In this document: positions 38,134 through 48,682 of the stretch, piece after piece
Layout of the letters: each line of letters opens with the position of its first letter
Position numbering within the stretch: position 1 is the first letter of the stretch
Assembly (NCBI RefSeq): GCF_015354615.1
Contig: NZ_JACAVQ010000005.1
Location: forward strand, 124,001 to 188,000
DNA: 64,000 bases
Reading direction: 5' to 3'
DNA from: Aliidiomarina indica
GTDB taxonomy: Bacteria > Pseudomonadota > Gammaproteobacteria > Enterobacterales > Alteromonadaceae
Program-made: the position numbers and the translations under genes
The notes under the pieces: model-generated
What the model saw: the letters and a program-made list of their open reading frames with translations, nothing else
What the model was told of the DNA's origin: nothing
Databases searched by the model: none

Positions 38134-39323
38134 GATCCGCTCCGTACTAAAATAGTGCCGTTAATCTGGCCGCCCCGGCTGGTTAGCTGACCTTGATTTA
38201 CATCTAAATTCTGTTCTCGCGCGGTGCGAGTAAAGCGCTCGAAGGTATTGAAGTTCTCGCCATTGGCTTGCAACCGCAACTCCCCACGGCTGGCATCGTA
38301 CTGCATCATGGTTAACTGCAAAGGCGCGGCCGCAAATGCGGGCTCTAGTTGCTGTAACAAATGCAATACATTACCGCCCTCAGGCCCCCGCAGATTCATG
38401 ACGTGTGCGTTCATCTGCGCAACCGGATCTTGAACACGCGACTCATTTGGGAAGGTTTGCAAATACAACGCATCTGTTTGCGCCGACAATGCCCGCGTTT
38501 CCCGCTCGAGTTGCAGCGCGGTTACCCACTGATTGGCCACCACAACGGCAAAGCATACTGCCGCGGCAATCGCTGGGAATTTAAACTTACGGAAGGAAAA
38601 ACTAGACGCCTGCTGAACCCGATACTCCCCTTGCAGCAAATTGATCGCGCCAAGAGGGCTAAAGGTAGCTGCAAGCTCGAGCGGCAACGCCGGGCCAGAC
38701 GATTCCACAGGGGCAGGTGCACTGCTCCACTGCACATCGCCGTAAGCGCGAACCAATGTTACCTCGCCCATACTTTCATCGGGCGTAAAGTAGGTCAGTA
38801 AGTCGTGATCTAATGCGGTACCTTGCCAAGCGCCAGTGCGCAATACCCACTCTGAGCCGAACTGGGCCATGGCCCATTCTCCCTCGGCAACAGGAAGCAA
38901 GCAAATATCAGGATAGATTTCATGAACCACTAGGCCTGCCGATGCCAGCATCGAGAGCCAGGCATTCATTTGCTCATGGGCAACCACCGCGACAGGAATA
39001 GCATCCTCTTTTGGCAGGCTATCAGGCCATGCGAAATGCAATGACTCGATATCTTCGGCAAGCTCATCTTCAAGAGCGAATGGAATTACCTGTCCGAGCT
39101 GACGCCGCGACTTCATCGGCAGATTTAATTCATGCAGACCTATGGCCAAGGTGCTAGCAAACACTAACAGATCGCGATGTTTCGCTTTCTCCGCTAGTTC
39201 TCTAACATGTTCACCTTGCAATTCGCCACTGGCCACAAGCTCATTCTGGGCGCGATTCCACACCAGCCAACTTACCGGCGCCTCGTTATCCGCAGGCAAT
39301 CGAATAATTAATTGTTCACTCAT
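38130..39323 (-). CDS. gspL: type II secretion protein GspL
   Basis: GspL links the cytoplasmic ATPase GspE to the inner-membrane platform. The 397-residue protein has an actin-like cytoplasmic domain (about 1-240, with LPMKSRRQLGQVIPFALEDELAED), one membrane helix (about 250-270) and a ferredoxin-like periplasmic domain. I start at the second ATG, 39323 (MSEQLIIRL), because GGAGGA lies 10 bases before it but only one base before the first ATG. It overlaps gspK by 8 bases and gspM by 4. Confidence 0.92.
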   Translation of the reverse strand: MSEQLIIRLPADNEAPVSWLVWNRAQNELVASGELQGEHVRELAEKAKHRDLLVFASTLAIGLHELNLPMKSRRQLGQVIPFALEDELAEDIESLHFAWPDSLPKEDAIPVAVVAHEQMNAWLSMLASAGLVVHEIYPDICLLPVAEGEWAMAQFGSEWVLRTGAWQGTALDHDLLTYFTPDESMGEVTLVRAYGDVQWSSAPAPVESSGPALPLELAATFSPLGAINLLQGEYRVQQASSFSFRKFKFPAIAAAVCFAVVVANQWVTALQLERETRALSAQTDALYLQTFPNESRVQDPVAQMNAHVMNLRGPEGGNVLHLLQQLEPAFAAAPLQLTMMQYDASRGELRLQANGENFNTFERFTRTAREQNLDVNQGQLTSRGGQINGTILVRSGS

Positions 39324-40308
39324 CCCGTACATATCCTCCGCGCGACCGATGCAAAATGTGCACGTCGCCTCCGGCTACTAGCAATTGACTAAAGCCGTAA
39401 TACTCAAGATCACCATATTGCACATGCGCCTGCAACTCAAAATACTTACTTTCTACGGTTAATAGTTCAAGTTCGCTTACCGTTTGGTCGTTCGACAACA
39501 AATTTTGTATTTCCGACTGCTGCCGAATTGCATCTACCGATTCAAATCCATCGTCTGGCCGAGCCGCCAATAACCCTTCGGCAGCATTTCGATCAAGCTG
39601 GCCGCGAAAAAACGCCTGCACAAGCTCCGGATGCTCCGATTTTACCGTATTTAAATTCATTGCAAACTCGGTACTCGCCGGCACAACACACACATAGGGG
39701 CGCAGGGTTTCATACACATCCTGGGTATAACCGATAATCTGACGCAGTTCCGAGCGATGACTTAGAAGCGTATTGGCAGCTTGATACGGCTGCGGTAGCG
39801 ATTCATAATCCGGATCTTCCGCCCCAAACGAATTATGCAATTCAGAGTCTTTATCAAGCCAGTCCACAAGCGTGGCGGTGAGTCGCTCACTGGTGAATTC
39901 ATCAAATTCTAAGGCACTGAGTAAGCTTTGATACTGCTCGACAGCCATACTGAAGCGTTGCTGATTGCTGTCATCCCGAAACAGGCTGTTTAAATTAAAG
40001 CAGCTATGCAAATCGCGAATACGCCCGCCAATAGCCCCTCCGCGCACTGGAAATGGCCCTTGTTCGGTAGACCAATTCTGTCCCAGATGGACCCGAAAAT
40101 CGTCAGCCTCCAATTCCGCCGCCAACACCTGACGTGATAAAGCCTCCGCACTGAGCCAATGCCAGTAGGCTTGTTCCGCAAAATCGGTGCCGCCAATGCG
40201 GGCAATTTGCATGCGCAAGCGCTCGCTCATTTGCACCGCCATCACCGCGATAAGTGCGATGATCAGCATCACCATAATAATTGCAGAGCCACGCTGTTTG
40301 CCGATCAT
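39316..40308 (-). CDS. gspK: type II secretion minor pseudopilin GspK
   Basis: GspK caps the pseudopilus tip with GspI and GspJ. The 330-residue protein has a very short prepilin leader (MIGKQRG) and then SAIIMVMLIIALIAVMAVQM; the lack of Glu at mature position 5 is a known GspK trait. A large alpha-helical domain follows. I start at 40308, where ATG overlaps the gspJ stop (ATGA) and GGAGG lies 8 bases upstream. The longer frame would bury the prepilin signal. Confidence 0.92.
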   Translation of the reverse strand: MIGKQRGSAIIMVMLIIALIAVMAVQMSERLRMQIARIGGTDFAEQAYWHWLSAEALSRQVLAAELEADDFRVHLGQNWSTEQGPFPVRGGAIGGRIRDLHSCFNLNSLFRDDSNQQRFSMAVEQYQSLLSALEFDEFTSERLTATLVDWLDKDSELHNSFGAEDPDYESLPQPYQAANTLLSHRSELRQIIGYTQDVYETLRPYVCVVPASTEFAMNLNTVKSEHPELVQAFFRGQLDRNAAEGLLAARPDDGFESVDAIRQQSEIQNLLSNDQTVSELELLTVESKYFELQAHVQYGDLEYYGFSQLLVAGGDVHILHRSRGGYVRDE

Positions 40309-40928
40309 GGAATGGCCTCCGGTTTCACACCCGAGGTAAGCAGCCAACGTTCGACCGTTCCAAAATCTTCTAGGGTAATACGAACAATCACGATATCCGG
40401 GAGTGAGTCGGGGGTTTGCCAACGATCACTTTCATCCCCTTGGTGATAAAATAGAACTTCCAGCGATTCAACCCCAGAAAGCAAAGGCTGAATGGCGGTA
40501 TCCCCACTTGTGTCATCAACAAAGGGTCGATGTAAACGCTGCAGCACATTATCACGCACACGGTAAACAACCGGTTGCAGTTCGCCGCGCGGTAACATCA
40601 TTCCCGGGTTACTCCAGCCGGCCCGCACAAACGCCAAGCCATCGCTATCGGAGTCGGTGACATCGCGGCTATTGGTCACATAGTAGCGGCGACCTTCCTC
40701 AGGTACAGCCCGCACCGGCCGAATCACCATTTGTCGCACATCGCGATCTAAGGTAAATAAAGCAAACTGTAATTCGCTCAAACGCTCATGCCGCGCCGCA
40801 CTAATTTCTGATGACCGATTCATTTGGGTAAATATGGTGGCCGATGCCAATCCAATAATGGCAAAGATAGAGATGGCAACCAGCACCTCAATAAATGTAA
40901 ATCCACGCGGGTTGGCAACAGGTTGCAT
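40305..40928 (-). CDS. gspJ: type II secretion minor pseudopilin GspJ
   Basis: GspJ is part of the pseudopilus tip complex. The 207-residue protein has the prepilin motif RG|FTFIEVLVAISIFAI (cleavage after Gly, Glu at position 5) and a beta-rich C-terminal domain. It overlaps gspI by one base (TGATG) and gspK by four bases. Confidence 0.93.
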   Translation of the reverse strand: MQPVANPRGFTFIEVLVAISIFAIIGLASATIFTQMNRSSEISAARHERLSELQFALFTLDRDVRQMVIRPVRAVPEEGRRYYVTNSRDVTDSDSDGLAFVRAGWSNPGMMLPRGELQPVVYRVRDNVLQRLHRPFVDDTSGDTAIQPLLSGVESLEVLFYHQGDESDRWQTPDSLPDIVIVRITLEDFGTVERWLLTSGVKPEAIP

Positions 40929-41296
40929 CAGCGTCGCCCCACGAAGCCACTTACTTCGGCAATCACAGGTCCATCGGCGGCAAGCTTGACGCGAATGGTG
41001 ACCTCTTGCAGATCTTCTGTCACCGTCGCCACTACTTGTTGTTCCCAGTACCAGGTGCGATTAGCTAATTCAGCTTCACCACTCGCTTCATCACGGGGTG
41101 GCCATGTGCGCCAGCGCGCTTGCGCATGCACTTCAGCCATACGATTGCTGGCCACTAAACTGGCAAAGTAGCGGTCTTCTAGGATGGAAGAACTTCGAGT
41201 CGTCTCACTGGCAAGCTGAACAGCAGCAAGGGCACCCACCGCAAACAAGGTAAGGGCGACCATCACTTCAATGAGCGTAAACCCGCGGGCTTTCAT
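40928..41296 (-). CDS. gspI: type II secretion minor pseudopilin GspI
   Basis: GspI nucleates the pseudopilus tip with GspJ and GspK. The 122-residue protein begins MKARG|FTLIEVMVALTLFAV, a canonical prepilin leader. I start at the second ATG, 41296, because it overlaps the gspH stop (ATGA) and has GGAGGG six bases upstream; the first ATG directly abuts that ribosome binding site. Confidence 0.93.
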   Translation of the reverse strand: MKARGFTLIEVMVALTLFAVGALAAVQLASETTRSSSILEDRYFASLVASNRMAEVHAQARWRTWPPRDEASGEAELANRTWYWEQQVVATVTEDLQEVTIRVKLAADGPVIAEVSGFVGRR

Positions 41297-41877
41297 TGCC
41301 ATCCCTCCACTTCGGCGCGGGCAAGATGAATGCCGCTGCGACCATCAATCACGAAGCTCGCTTGATTCGGATCCCGGGCGCTAAAGGTAAGACGAAAAGG
41401 CACAAACTCGGTACTTTCGAAAATTAGAATATCAGGGCGTGGCGGCTCTTCGTCTTCACTCGACTCACGCCGTGCATCGCGTCCGAAAATAGCATCACGG
41501 CCTTCGTCCATATTGTCTAGAATACGAAAGTCGCCGGGCTCAAAATCAAGGTCGATTTGGTCGGACACGCGCGTGGCAACGAGTGGCGGCTGCACCACTT
41601 CCACCCAGGCTTGGTTTTGCCAGCGGTAGAAAATATACATGTCATCTTTGAACTCGATGCCATACACGTGATTACGCAACATGGCCTGTTCTCGCACATG
41701 ATGCATTTGCAGAACAAATTTCTGGCTCGCATCCTCGGCGCTATCTGAAAGAATCCGAGTAGGAACCGTGACGATAATATACATACTGGCTACGCTCAAA
41801 ATCACGATGAGCAGCATCACTTCTAACAGCGTGAAGCCGCTCGGTCGCCGAGCTTGAGTGCAGCCAGAATGGATCAT
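41293..41877 (-). CDS. gspH: type II secretion minor pseudopilin GspH
   Basis: GspH is a minor pseudopilin at the fibre tip. The 194-residue protein has a 14-residue leader ending RRPSG, then FTLLEVMLLIVILSVASMYI. An acidic insert (RRESSEDEEPPRPD, about 145-158) lies in the globular domain. The start at 41877 overlaps the gspG stop (ATGA); upstream in-frame ATGs lie inside gspG and are less likely. Confidence 0.9.
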   Translation of the reverse strand: MIHSGCTQARRPSGFTLLEVMLLIVILSVASMYIIVTVPTRILSDSAEDASQKFVLQMHHVREQAMLRNHVYGIEFKDDMYIFYRWQNQAWVEVVQPPLVATRVSDQIDLDFEPGDFRILDNMDEGRDAIFGRDARRESSEDEEPPRPDILIFESTEFVPFRLTFSARDPNQASFVIDGRSGIHLARAEVEGWQ

Positions 41878-42320
41878 TGCTGTTGCGGTCGATCGTGCAT
41901 ATTCCAAGTGCCAATATCATCCTCGGTTCCCGGTTGCCCATCAGGGCCCATCGAGAAGATATCATAACGACCATATTGACCCGGGCTCAGCAAACGATAG
42001 TCGTTGCCCCAAGGATCGGTCGGTAAGCGACGAATATATCCACCCTCGCGATAATTACGCGGGCGCGGATCCATTTGCGGAGGCGTCACTAAGGCCTCAA
42101 CGCCCTGCTCAGTGGTCGGATAAATGCCATTATCCAAACGGTACATTTCCATCGCATTTTCCAATGCGGTAAGGTCGGAAATCGCTTTTTGCCGATCCGC
42201 CTGATCCCGCTGTGAAAATACTTGTGGCACCACCAGCGTGGCCAGAATTCCCAGAATAACCAACACAACCATGAGTTCGATCATGCTGAAACCCGATTGT
42301 CGTTTCTGTGTGAATGTCAT
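41874..42320 (-). CDS. gspG: type II secretion major pseudopilin GspG
   Basis: GspG forms the body of the pseudopilus. The 148-residue precursor has the leader MTFTQKRQSG and mature start FSMIELMVVLVILGILATL. The C-terminal part has the typical YPTTEQGVEALV, TDPWGNDYRLLSPGQYGRYD and PGTEDDIGTWN segments, which include the calcium-binding loop. It is 2 bases from gspF and overlaps gspH by four bases. Confidence 0.96.
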   Translation of the reverse strand: MTFTQKRQSGFSMIELMVVLVILGILATLVVPQVFSQRDQADRQKAISDLTALENAMEMYRLDNGIYPTTEQGVEALVTPPQMDPRPRNYREGGYIRRLPTDPWGNDYRLLSPGQYGRYDIFSMGPDGQPGTEDDIGTWNMHDRPQQQ

Positions 42321-42322
42321 AA

Positions 42323-43546
42323 TTACATACCTGCTAATTGATTAAGTGCCAATATCGGTAAGATAATGGCAAGTACAATAAAGAGCACGATGACTGCCAT
42401 AACTACAATCAATAACGGCTCAAAGATCTTCAAACTAATATTCACTGTTGCCGCAAATTCCGTATCTTGGTTGTCGGCACAGCGTCGGAGCATCTGCTCC
42501 AATTCTCCACTTTTTTCACCCGATGCAATCATGTGTAGCATCATCGGTGGAAATAATTTGCTCGGCCCGAGCGCCGCGCGCAAACTCGTTCCCTCACGCA
42601 CGCGATCGGCGGCATCTTCGACAACTTCGCGCATGCGCAAATTGCCAAGTACCGATGCCGTAATGCGCAACCCTTCCAACAAAGGCACTGCCGATGCGGT
42701 AAGAATACTCAAGGTACGCGCAAACCGAGACGTATTCACACTACGCACGATATTCCCTATAAAAGGCATATACAGCGTGCGTTTATGCACCTTGTAACGA
42801 AACTTCTCGTTCTTCATTAAGCGGAACCACAACATCAGGGCCACTATGATGGCTAACACCAAATACAGCCCGTAATTTTGTAGCCATTCACTGACACCGA
42901 TCAAAACGCGCGTTAACAAAGGCAGCTCTTGTCCGATATCATCAAACTGTTCAATCACTTGCGGCACCACGAAGGCTAACAAGAACCCGACTACCCCCAT
43001 TGCCACTAACGTAAGCACTAACGGATAAACTGCTGCCTGAGTAATTTGACTCTTTAGAGCCTGCCGTTGTTCCGTATAATCAGCAAGACGATTCAATACT
43101 TCATCAAGATGCCCTGATTTTTCGCCCGAAGCGACCATGGCACAGTACAAGTCATCGAATATCGCAGGAAAGTCACGCATGCCCTCCGCTAGGCTATAGC
43201 CTTCTACCACCTTACTGCGCACGGACATCAGCATGCGTTTAAGGCGAGGCCGATCGGTTTGTTCGGCGACCGCCAATAATGCTTGTTCAATGGGCAATGC
43301 GGCGGCTACGAGGGTGGCTAGTTGGCGCGTGATAAGCGCTAAATCGTGGGTGCTGACCCGGCGTTGAAATAACGATTTACGCTGGGAAGATATTCCCTTT
43401 TCTTGATTGCCGGCGGATTCAACACTGACGGGAAACATGCCTTGTTCCCGCAGCATTTGCCGAATTTGCCGTTCGGTATCCGCTTCCAGCACTCCTTGTT
43501 TCTTGCGCCCTTGTTGATCCAGGGCCTCATACGAAAACGCTGGCAT
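42323..43546 (-). CDS. gspF: type II secretion inner-membrane platform protein GspF
   Basis: GspF is the polytopic core of the inner-membrane platform. The 407-residue protein has two homologous cytoplasmic helical domains, each with the GEKSGHLDE or GEKSGELEQ motif, and three membrane helices (near 172-195, 222-242 and 378-400). Length and layout are normal. It is 3 bases from gspE and 2 from gspG. Confidence 0.96.
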   Translation of the reverse strand: MPAFSYEALDQQGRKKQGVLEADTERQIRQMLREQGMFPVSVESAGNQEKGISSQRKSLFQRRVSTHDLALITRQLATLVAAALPIEQALLAVAEQTDRPRLKRMLMSVRSKVVEGYSLAEGMRDFPAIFDDLYCAMVASGEKSGHLDEVLNRLADYTEQRQALKSQITQAAVYPLVLTLVAMGVVGFLLAFVVPQVIEQFDDIGQELPLLTRVLIGVSEWLQNYGLYLVLAIIVALMLWFRLMKNEKFRYKVHKRTLYMPFIGNIVRSVNTSRFARTLSILTASAVPLLEGLRITASVLGNLRMREVVEDAADRVREGTSLRAALGPSKLFPPMMLHMIASGEKSGELEQMLRRCADNQDTEFAATVNISLKIFEPLLIVVMAVIVLFIVLAIILPILALNQLAGM

Positions 43547-43549
43547 GTG

Positions 43550-45094
43550 CTATTCCTCGCGGGTTACACGTAAAACTTCCTCGAGCGTTGTATACCCAAG
43601 AAGAATTTTATCGCGGCCATCCTGGCGGATGCTCGGGTAATTCTTGCGCGCATAACGCTCGATGGCTTGTTCCCCTTGACCGTTATGGATTAACTCACGG
43701 GTGGTTTCATCGATAACGAGCATTTCATGAATACCGGTTCGGCCCCGATAGCCCGTGTGGTTGCATTTAGCACAGCCCCGCGGTCGATAAATAGACGGAG
43801 CAGTGCTTGCCTCAACACCGAGTAATTCACATTCTTCCGGGGTCGCCACATGGGTCTCGCGACAATCTTTACAGAGGGTTCGTACCAGTCGCTGGGAGAT
43901 AACGGCCAGTAAACTAGACGACAATAAGAAAGGCTCAATGCCCATGTCTTCAAGGCGTGTAATGGCACCGGCCGCTGTATTGGTGTGCAAGGTTGATAGC
44001 ACTAAGTGTCCGGTTAATGACGCTTGCACCGCAATTTGCGCGGTTTCACCGTCTCGAATCTCACCCACCATCACGACGTCGGGATCCTGACGCAAAATGG
44101 CCCGTAAACCTCGGGCGAACGTCATATCCACACGCGGGTTCACCTGCATTTGGCCAACACCTTCAAGGGCATATTCAATGGGGTCTTCCACCGTCAGAAT
44201 ATTCCGATCTTTGGTGTTAATTTCAGACAACCCTGCGTACAAGGTGGTACTTTTACCAGAACCGGTCGGGCCGGTCACCAGAATAATCCCGTGAGGTTTA
44301 TGAATCAGATTCGAGAATATTTTCCGATTCTTATCGGTCATACCCAGCTCGGTTAAATCTAAGCGGGCATTATTTTTATCCAATAAACGCAGTACTGCCC
44401 GTTCACCATGGTTGGACGGCATCGTCGATACCCGCACATCCACGGCTCGACCCGCGATAAGCAACGAAATACGACCATCTTGCGGCAACCGTTTTTCGGC
44501 AATATCTAACTGCGCCATCACCTTGATGCGGGATACCAGCAAGGAGGCTAATTTACGATTTGGTCGCAGAATTTCCCGCAGCACACCATCGATGCGAAAG
44601 CGAATCACCAAATCTTTTTCGAAGGTTTCGATATGAATATCCGAAGCGCCTTCTTTGATGGCTTCGCTCAGCATGGCGTTGATTAATTTAATAATCGGCG
44701 CATCGTCTTCGCTATCTAATAGATCTTCTGTTTGCGGCAGCTCTTCGGCAAGAGAAAACAAATTCACCTCGTTGCCTATGTCTTCCATCAGCTGCTTCGC
44801 TTCTGACGAGTCACGCTGATAGGCTTGACTTAGCAAGCGATCAAACTCGTTTTCAGAATGCTCTATCACGGCAAAGCCCTGACTGAGTAAACGACGCACT
44901 TCGTGTAATGTTTTTGCACTTACATTGCCGCGGGTATGTAACGTGGGCGTGTCGTTATCCCAGGTTAACACCACCCCAAAGCGGCGAGAGAACCCATACG
45001 GTAGGCGTTGATGCGCCTCCCCTGGCTCCGGCACTTGTGCCGCGACCGCTTGGATATTCTTAGCGTCAGATGTGTCCTTAGTCGTGTCGCTCAT
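43550..45094 (-). CDS. gspE: type II secretion ATPase GspE
   Basis: GspE is the cytoplasmic hexameric ATPase that powers pseudopilus assembly. The 514-residue protein has an N-terminal domain that binds GspL, Walker [12 protein letters not shown] (about 273-283), an Asp box, Walker [13 protein letters not shown], a His box, and a tetracysteine zinc site formed by CKDC and CAKCNHTGY. Its start overlaps the gspD stop (TAATG). Confidence 0.96.
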   Translation of the reverse strand: MSDTTKDTSDAKNIQAVAAQVPEPGEAHQRLPYGFSRRFGVVLTWDNDTPTLHTRGNVSAKTLHEVRRLLSQGFAVIEHSENEFDRLLSQAYQRDSSEAKQLMEDIGNEVNLFSLAEELPQTEDLLDSEDDAPIIKLINAMLSEAIKEGASDIHIETFEKDLVIRFRIDGVLREILRPNRKLASLLVSRIKVMAQLDIAEKRLPQDGRISLLIAGRAVDVRVSTMPSNHGERAVLRLLDKNNARLDLTELGMTDKNRKIFSNLIHKPHGIILVTGPTGSGKSTTLYAGLSEINTKDRNILTVEDPIEYALEGVGQMQVNPRVDMTFARGLRAILRQDPDVVMVGEIRDGETAQIAVQASLTGHLVLSTLHTNTAAGAITRLEDMGIEPFLLSSSLLAVISQRLVRTLCKDCRETHVATPEECELLGVEASTAPSIYRPRGCAKCNHTGYRGRTGIHEMLVIDETTRELIHNGQGEQAIERYARKNYPSIRQDGRDKILLGYTTLEEVLRVTREE

Positions 45095-47196
45095 TAGCGC
45101 CCTCCCGACTCCGCTTCTTTACGAATCTCTTCCATATCCCGACGCCATTCGTCTAAGAAACGACGGTATTCGGGTGGCAATGCGTCGTAATCATCCCAAT
45201 CGGGTAATACCGGCACTGTATCGCGCGAGCGTAATGAAATACCGCGATCACGCTGCTCTAGCTGTTGCGCCCGCAGATAACTATATTTACGTTGACTCAA
45301 CTGCCCCATGCGATTGTCGTCACGAATAATCGTCGGACGAATAAATATCATCAGGTTGCGCTTACGCGTGTTCACACTGGTTGATTTAAAGAGGTGCCCC
45401 AGAATTGGGATATCCCCTAGCAACGGTACTTTCGATAAACTTTCTTGCACATCTTCATCGATTAAACCACCAAGTACGACTGTTTCACCGTCGCGGGCCA
45501 GAACCGTCGTTTTTAGTTCACGTTTATTAAAGGTCACATCCACCGAGGTGGCCCCAGCAATACTGGATACTTCCTGCTCAATTAATAACTGAACGGAGTC
45601 CCCTTCATTGATTTGCGGTGTCACACGTAAGCGAATACCCACTTCACGGCGATCAATGGTTTGGAACGGGTTGTCATTGTTAGAACCGGCAGTGGCCCCA
45701 GTAATTGTCGGCACTTCTTGACCAACAAGTATCGACGCTTCTTGGTTGTCCAAGGTTGTAATACTTGGCGCCGATAGAATATTCGAGTTCGTGGTGGTGG
45801 CTACCGCTTGCACGACAGCGGCCCAGCCATCTTGTACAGTACCGAACAGAAGACCATTCGCATTGCCCAGAAGGTTTGCCAATAACGAGAAATCGCCCCG
45901 TTGATCTGGTTCCCGCGTGGTAAATTCGTTGCCCGCATTATCAACACGCGTTACTTCGGCGCCAGGTCGAGTACGCGCGGCTTCTGCGGCTACACCTAAC
46001 GGACCAATCGGGACGATGTTGCCGTTATTGTGCTGCATCATACCGAATTCTTCACTGGCCCATTGAATGCCGAAGTTAATGCCGTCGCCTTCGAATACTT
46101 CCACAATAATGGCTTCAACTAACACTTGAGCGCGGCGAATATCGAGCTGACCAATGACATTTTCAATGGCACGAAGTAGATCGGGCTGTGCGGTAACGAC
46201 GATAGCGTTAGTCGGTGTGTGGGCTTCAATACTTACTTCAGTGCCGCGACGTGAGGTGCGCGCTGCACCACCACCGCCTGACCCCGATCCTGAGGCTGCC
46301 GCACGTTCCTCAGCGATAATGGTTTCTGTCATCCCACGGAGTAACTGCACCATCTCTTCCGCTTTGGCATAGCGCAAGTAGAACACGCGGGTATTGCCGC
46401 TGGTTTGCATTTCTGTATCGAGTTGGCGTAAGAGTCGTGCCACGCGTTCCCGAGCGCGCGGATCGCCGCTAATTAAAATACGATTTGTACGTTCATCGGC
46501 GACAATACGCGGAATCATCATTTCCGGTATGCCAGAACCTTGCTGCTGGAAAACACTTTGTGCGATGCGCACCATTTCTGCAGCGGAGCCATGTTGTAAC
46601 TGCACCACTTCAACATCCTGATCACCGGCCCGGTCCACATGCTGAATAATTTGCACTAAGCGGTTTATCAGTGATGCACGGCCGCTCATCATGATAACGT
46701 TCGACGGGTCATAACTCATCACCGCGCCACCGCTAGCTTGATCATTGAGCTGACGCAATAAAGGCGCGAGTTCGCGCACGGACACATTGCGCAGGGGGAC
46801 GACGCGGGTCACCCATTCGTCGCCGGTAAATGAATCGTCATCGACCACCGGCACCGGTGCGGATTTTGCGTCGCGATCACGGATAACTTTGAGCGGGCCG
46901 TTATCCATGCGCACCACGGCATAACCGTACACTTCCAGCACGTTTAAGAAAAACTGATAATACTGTTCGCGGTTCATTACATCGTAACTACGGACGTTAA
47001 TACGACCGCGTACTTCCGGATCGATAATAATCGTTTCTTCGAGGTTTCGACTCACCGCTTGAATAAATTCATTGATATCGGTGTTTTTAAAGCTCGCTGA
47101 GAACTCTTCTTGGGACTGAGCATGAGCCGCATGCATAGGCACGAGGGCCAAACTGGCTGCAAACGACATTCCAATGATTTTGGTTAGCAAACGCAT
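45094..47196 (-). CDS. gspD: type II secretion outer-membrane secretin GspD
   Basis: GspD forms the outer-membrane channel through which folded proteins leave. The 700-residue precursor has a signal peptide ending AHAQ, N0-N3 domains (about 30-330), a Gly/Ser-rich loop ([14 protein letters not shown]) in N3, and the secretin domain with [21 protein letters not shown] and [11 protein letters not shown]. An S-domain-like tail extends past about residue 640. It starts 12 bases after gspC. Confidence 0.96.
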   Translation of the reverse strand: MRLLTKIIGMSFAASLALVPMHAAHAQSQEEFSASFKNTDINEFIQAVSRNLEETIIIDPEVRGRINVRSYDVMNREQYYQFFLNVLEVYGYAVVRMDNGPLKVIRDRDAKSAPVPVVDDDSFTGDEWVTRVVPLRNVSVRELAPLLRQLNDQASGGAVMSYDPSNVIMMSGRASLINRLVQIIQHVDRAGDQDVEVVQLQHGSAAEMVRIAQSVFQQQGSGIPEMMIPRIVADERTNRILISGDPRARERVARLLRQLDTEMQTSGNTRVFYLRYAKAEEMVQLLRGMTETIIAEERAAASGSGSGGGGAARTSRRGTEVSIEAHTPTNAIVVTAQPDLLRAIENVIGQLDIRRAQVLVEAIIVEVFEGDGINFGIQWASEEFGMMQHNNGNIVPIGPLGVAAEAARTRPGAEVTRVDNAGNEFTTREPDQRGDFSLLANLLGNANGLLFGTVQDGWAAVVQAVATTTNSNILSAPSITTLDNQEASILVGQEVPTITGATAGSNNDNPFQTIDRREVGIRLRVTPQINEGDSVQLLIEQEVSSIAGATSVDVTFNKRELKTTVLARDGETVVLGGLIDEDVQESLSKVPLLGDIPILGHLFKSTSVNTRKRNLMIFIRPTIIRDDNRMGQLSQRKYSYLRAQQLEQRDRGISLRSRDTVPVLPDWDDYDALPPEYRRFLDEWRRDMEEIRKEAESGGR

Positions 47197-47208
47197 GATC
47201 GATACCTA

Positions 47209-48102
47209 TTAATTCGGAATACTAAGTTCCAACGTAACTGGCTCATCATCCCGCAACACCACAATAGTCGCGGAGGTTAATGAACCAATATCACGCAAGA
47301 TGGAAGCTGCCTCGGCAAGGTTGGTGAGGTCATAGCCATTTAAACTAATCGCAATGTCACCCGACTGAAACCCAGCTGCAGCAAACAATTCTGGATATTT
47401 ACTTGGTGCCAAACGGTACCCAATAAGAGCACCATCCCGCTGAACCGGCGTAATGCTCACCAGCTCACTAATGTTTTCAGGGTTTATATCTTCCACATAA
47501 ACGGGCAACTCACTGGGACTATCTTGCGTTTGTTGGCGTGGCTCTGTGGTGTCGTTTACCTGACGTAAGGTTAATCCGGGTTCAAAGCCATCCCGGCCAT
47601 CTAAATACAATGTTTCCAAGCGACCGGCGTTTTCTAAAATAATCCGATCAGACAGAATCTCATTCACGACCGCGCGACTTGACGCAATGGTTTCTCCAGG
47701 AATATAGGTTACCTGGTTGTTCCCTTGCTGAATAATTGCGGCTGAACGCTCCGGCACCGTGCTTGCGGTTACACCCACCAAACGAATGTTTAAGGTGGTT
47801 TCTGGTGCTTCGGTTGTGCGCACTTGTCGTGTCGGCTCGGCGCCACGCTCACCAAATAAATGCATCTGCTGAATGCGTGTTGGATTCAGTTGGACCTGCT
47901 CGCCCATACCTTGTCCTGCCACGGCAAGCGGCACCGGTAAATCTGCGGGAGCAAGAACACGCCACGTAATACTGGCCGCTATCCATACCGCAACGCACAG
48001 CAATAGAATTCCGACACCCGTAAGCACAGGCTGCAAAACGCTGCGAGAAAAGGCGCTCAGATTCGCCACGGAGAGCGAGCTGATTGACAGTGATTTGACC
48101 AT
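47209..48102 (-). CDS. gspC: type II secretion protein GspC
   Basis: GspC spans the inner membrane and contacts the secretin. The 297-residue protein has a cytoplasmic tail, one membrane helix (about 24-47), an HR domain (about 100-175, TLNIRLVGVTASTVPERSAA) and a C-terminal PDZ domain (about 215-295, with SGDIAISLNGYDLTN). It is the first of twelve gsp genes (C to N). No gspA, gspB or prepilin peptidase gene lies here; the peptidase is presumably encoded elsewhere. A plausible promoter is about 45 bases upstream; the ribosome binding site is weak. Confidence 0.93.
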   Translation of the reverse strand: MVKSLSISSLSVANLSAFSRSVLQPVLTGVGILLLCVAVWIAASITWRVLAPADLPVPLAVAGQGMGEQVQLNPTRIQQMHLFGERGAEPTRQVRTTEAPETTLNIRLVGVTASTVPERSAAIIQQGNNQVTYIPGETIASSRAVVNEILSDRIILENAGRLETLYLDGRDGFEPGLTLRQVNDTTEPRQQTQDSPSELPVYVEDINPENISELVSITPVQRDGALIGYRLAPSKYPELFAAAGFQSGDIAISLNGYDLTNLAEAASILRDIGSLTSATIVVLRDDEPVTLELSIPN

Positions 48103-48147
48103 GAACGTGGAATCTACTTCTTATTAAAATAATGTTATCGATTTGGC

Positions 48148-48176
48148 ATTCTAGCGCGCTATGCGGTGAACAACAA
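48148..48176 (-). promoter_or_regulatory. sigma-70 promoter of the gsp operon
   Basis: On the minus strand TTGTTG (48176-48171) and TAGAAT (48153-48148) are 17 bases apart. This predicts a leader of about 40 bases before gspC. The site is shared with the divergent hslR upstream region. Confidence 0.5.
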
Positions 48177-48249
48177 TGCACAGTGCCGTAAAAATATGTA
48201 AGGAATCATGTTACACTCTGACGCACATATTGTGCAGGAGTTTCACATC

Positions 48250-48633
48250 ATGACCGATGTCTCAGTGCGATTGGATAAGTGGTTGTGGGCAGCCCGTTTT
48301 TTTAAGACCCGAGGGCTTGCGCGCAGTGCCATTCAGGCGGGTAAAGTTCACTACAATGGGCAACGCACAAAACCCGCCAAGATCGTTGAAACCGGTGCAT
48401 TGCTATCGATACTACGCGGTTATGACCGCTTTGAAATAGAAGTTGTCGCGCTCAGTGAACACCGACGCGGTGCGCCAGAGGCCCAAGCCCTCTATTCAGA
48501 GACTGAAGCAAGTATCGCCAAACGCGAAGAAAACGCGCGCGCGCGCAAACTCAATCAATTGTATAATCCGCACCCTGACCAGCGACCGGATAAGAAACAG
48601 CGGCGCGATTTAATAAAATTTAAACAGCAATAG
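48250..48633 (+). CDS. hslR: Hsp15, ribosome-associated heat-shock protein
   Basis: Hsp15 is an S4-domain protein that rescues stalled 50S subunits carrying peptidyl-tRNA. The 127-residue protein has the S4 domain (about 5-65: VRLDKWLWAARFFKTRGLA, then GKVHYNGQRTKPAK) and a basic C-terminus with KKQRRDLIKF. I use the ATG at 48250 with AGGAG upstream; the longer frame adds 14 unrelated residues. It is followed by hslO, 49 bases away, the usual pairing. Confidence 0.94.
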   Translation: MTDVSVRLDKWLWAARFFKTRGLARSAIQAGKVHYNGQRTKPAKIVETGALLSILRGYDRFEIEVVALSEHRRGAPEAQALYSETEASIAKREENARARKLNQLYNPHPDQRPDKKQRRDLIKFKQQ

Positions 48634-48682
48634 TACAATGTCAGTCCCATTGCCGACTGCCATTGTGATAAAGGACGCCAGT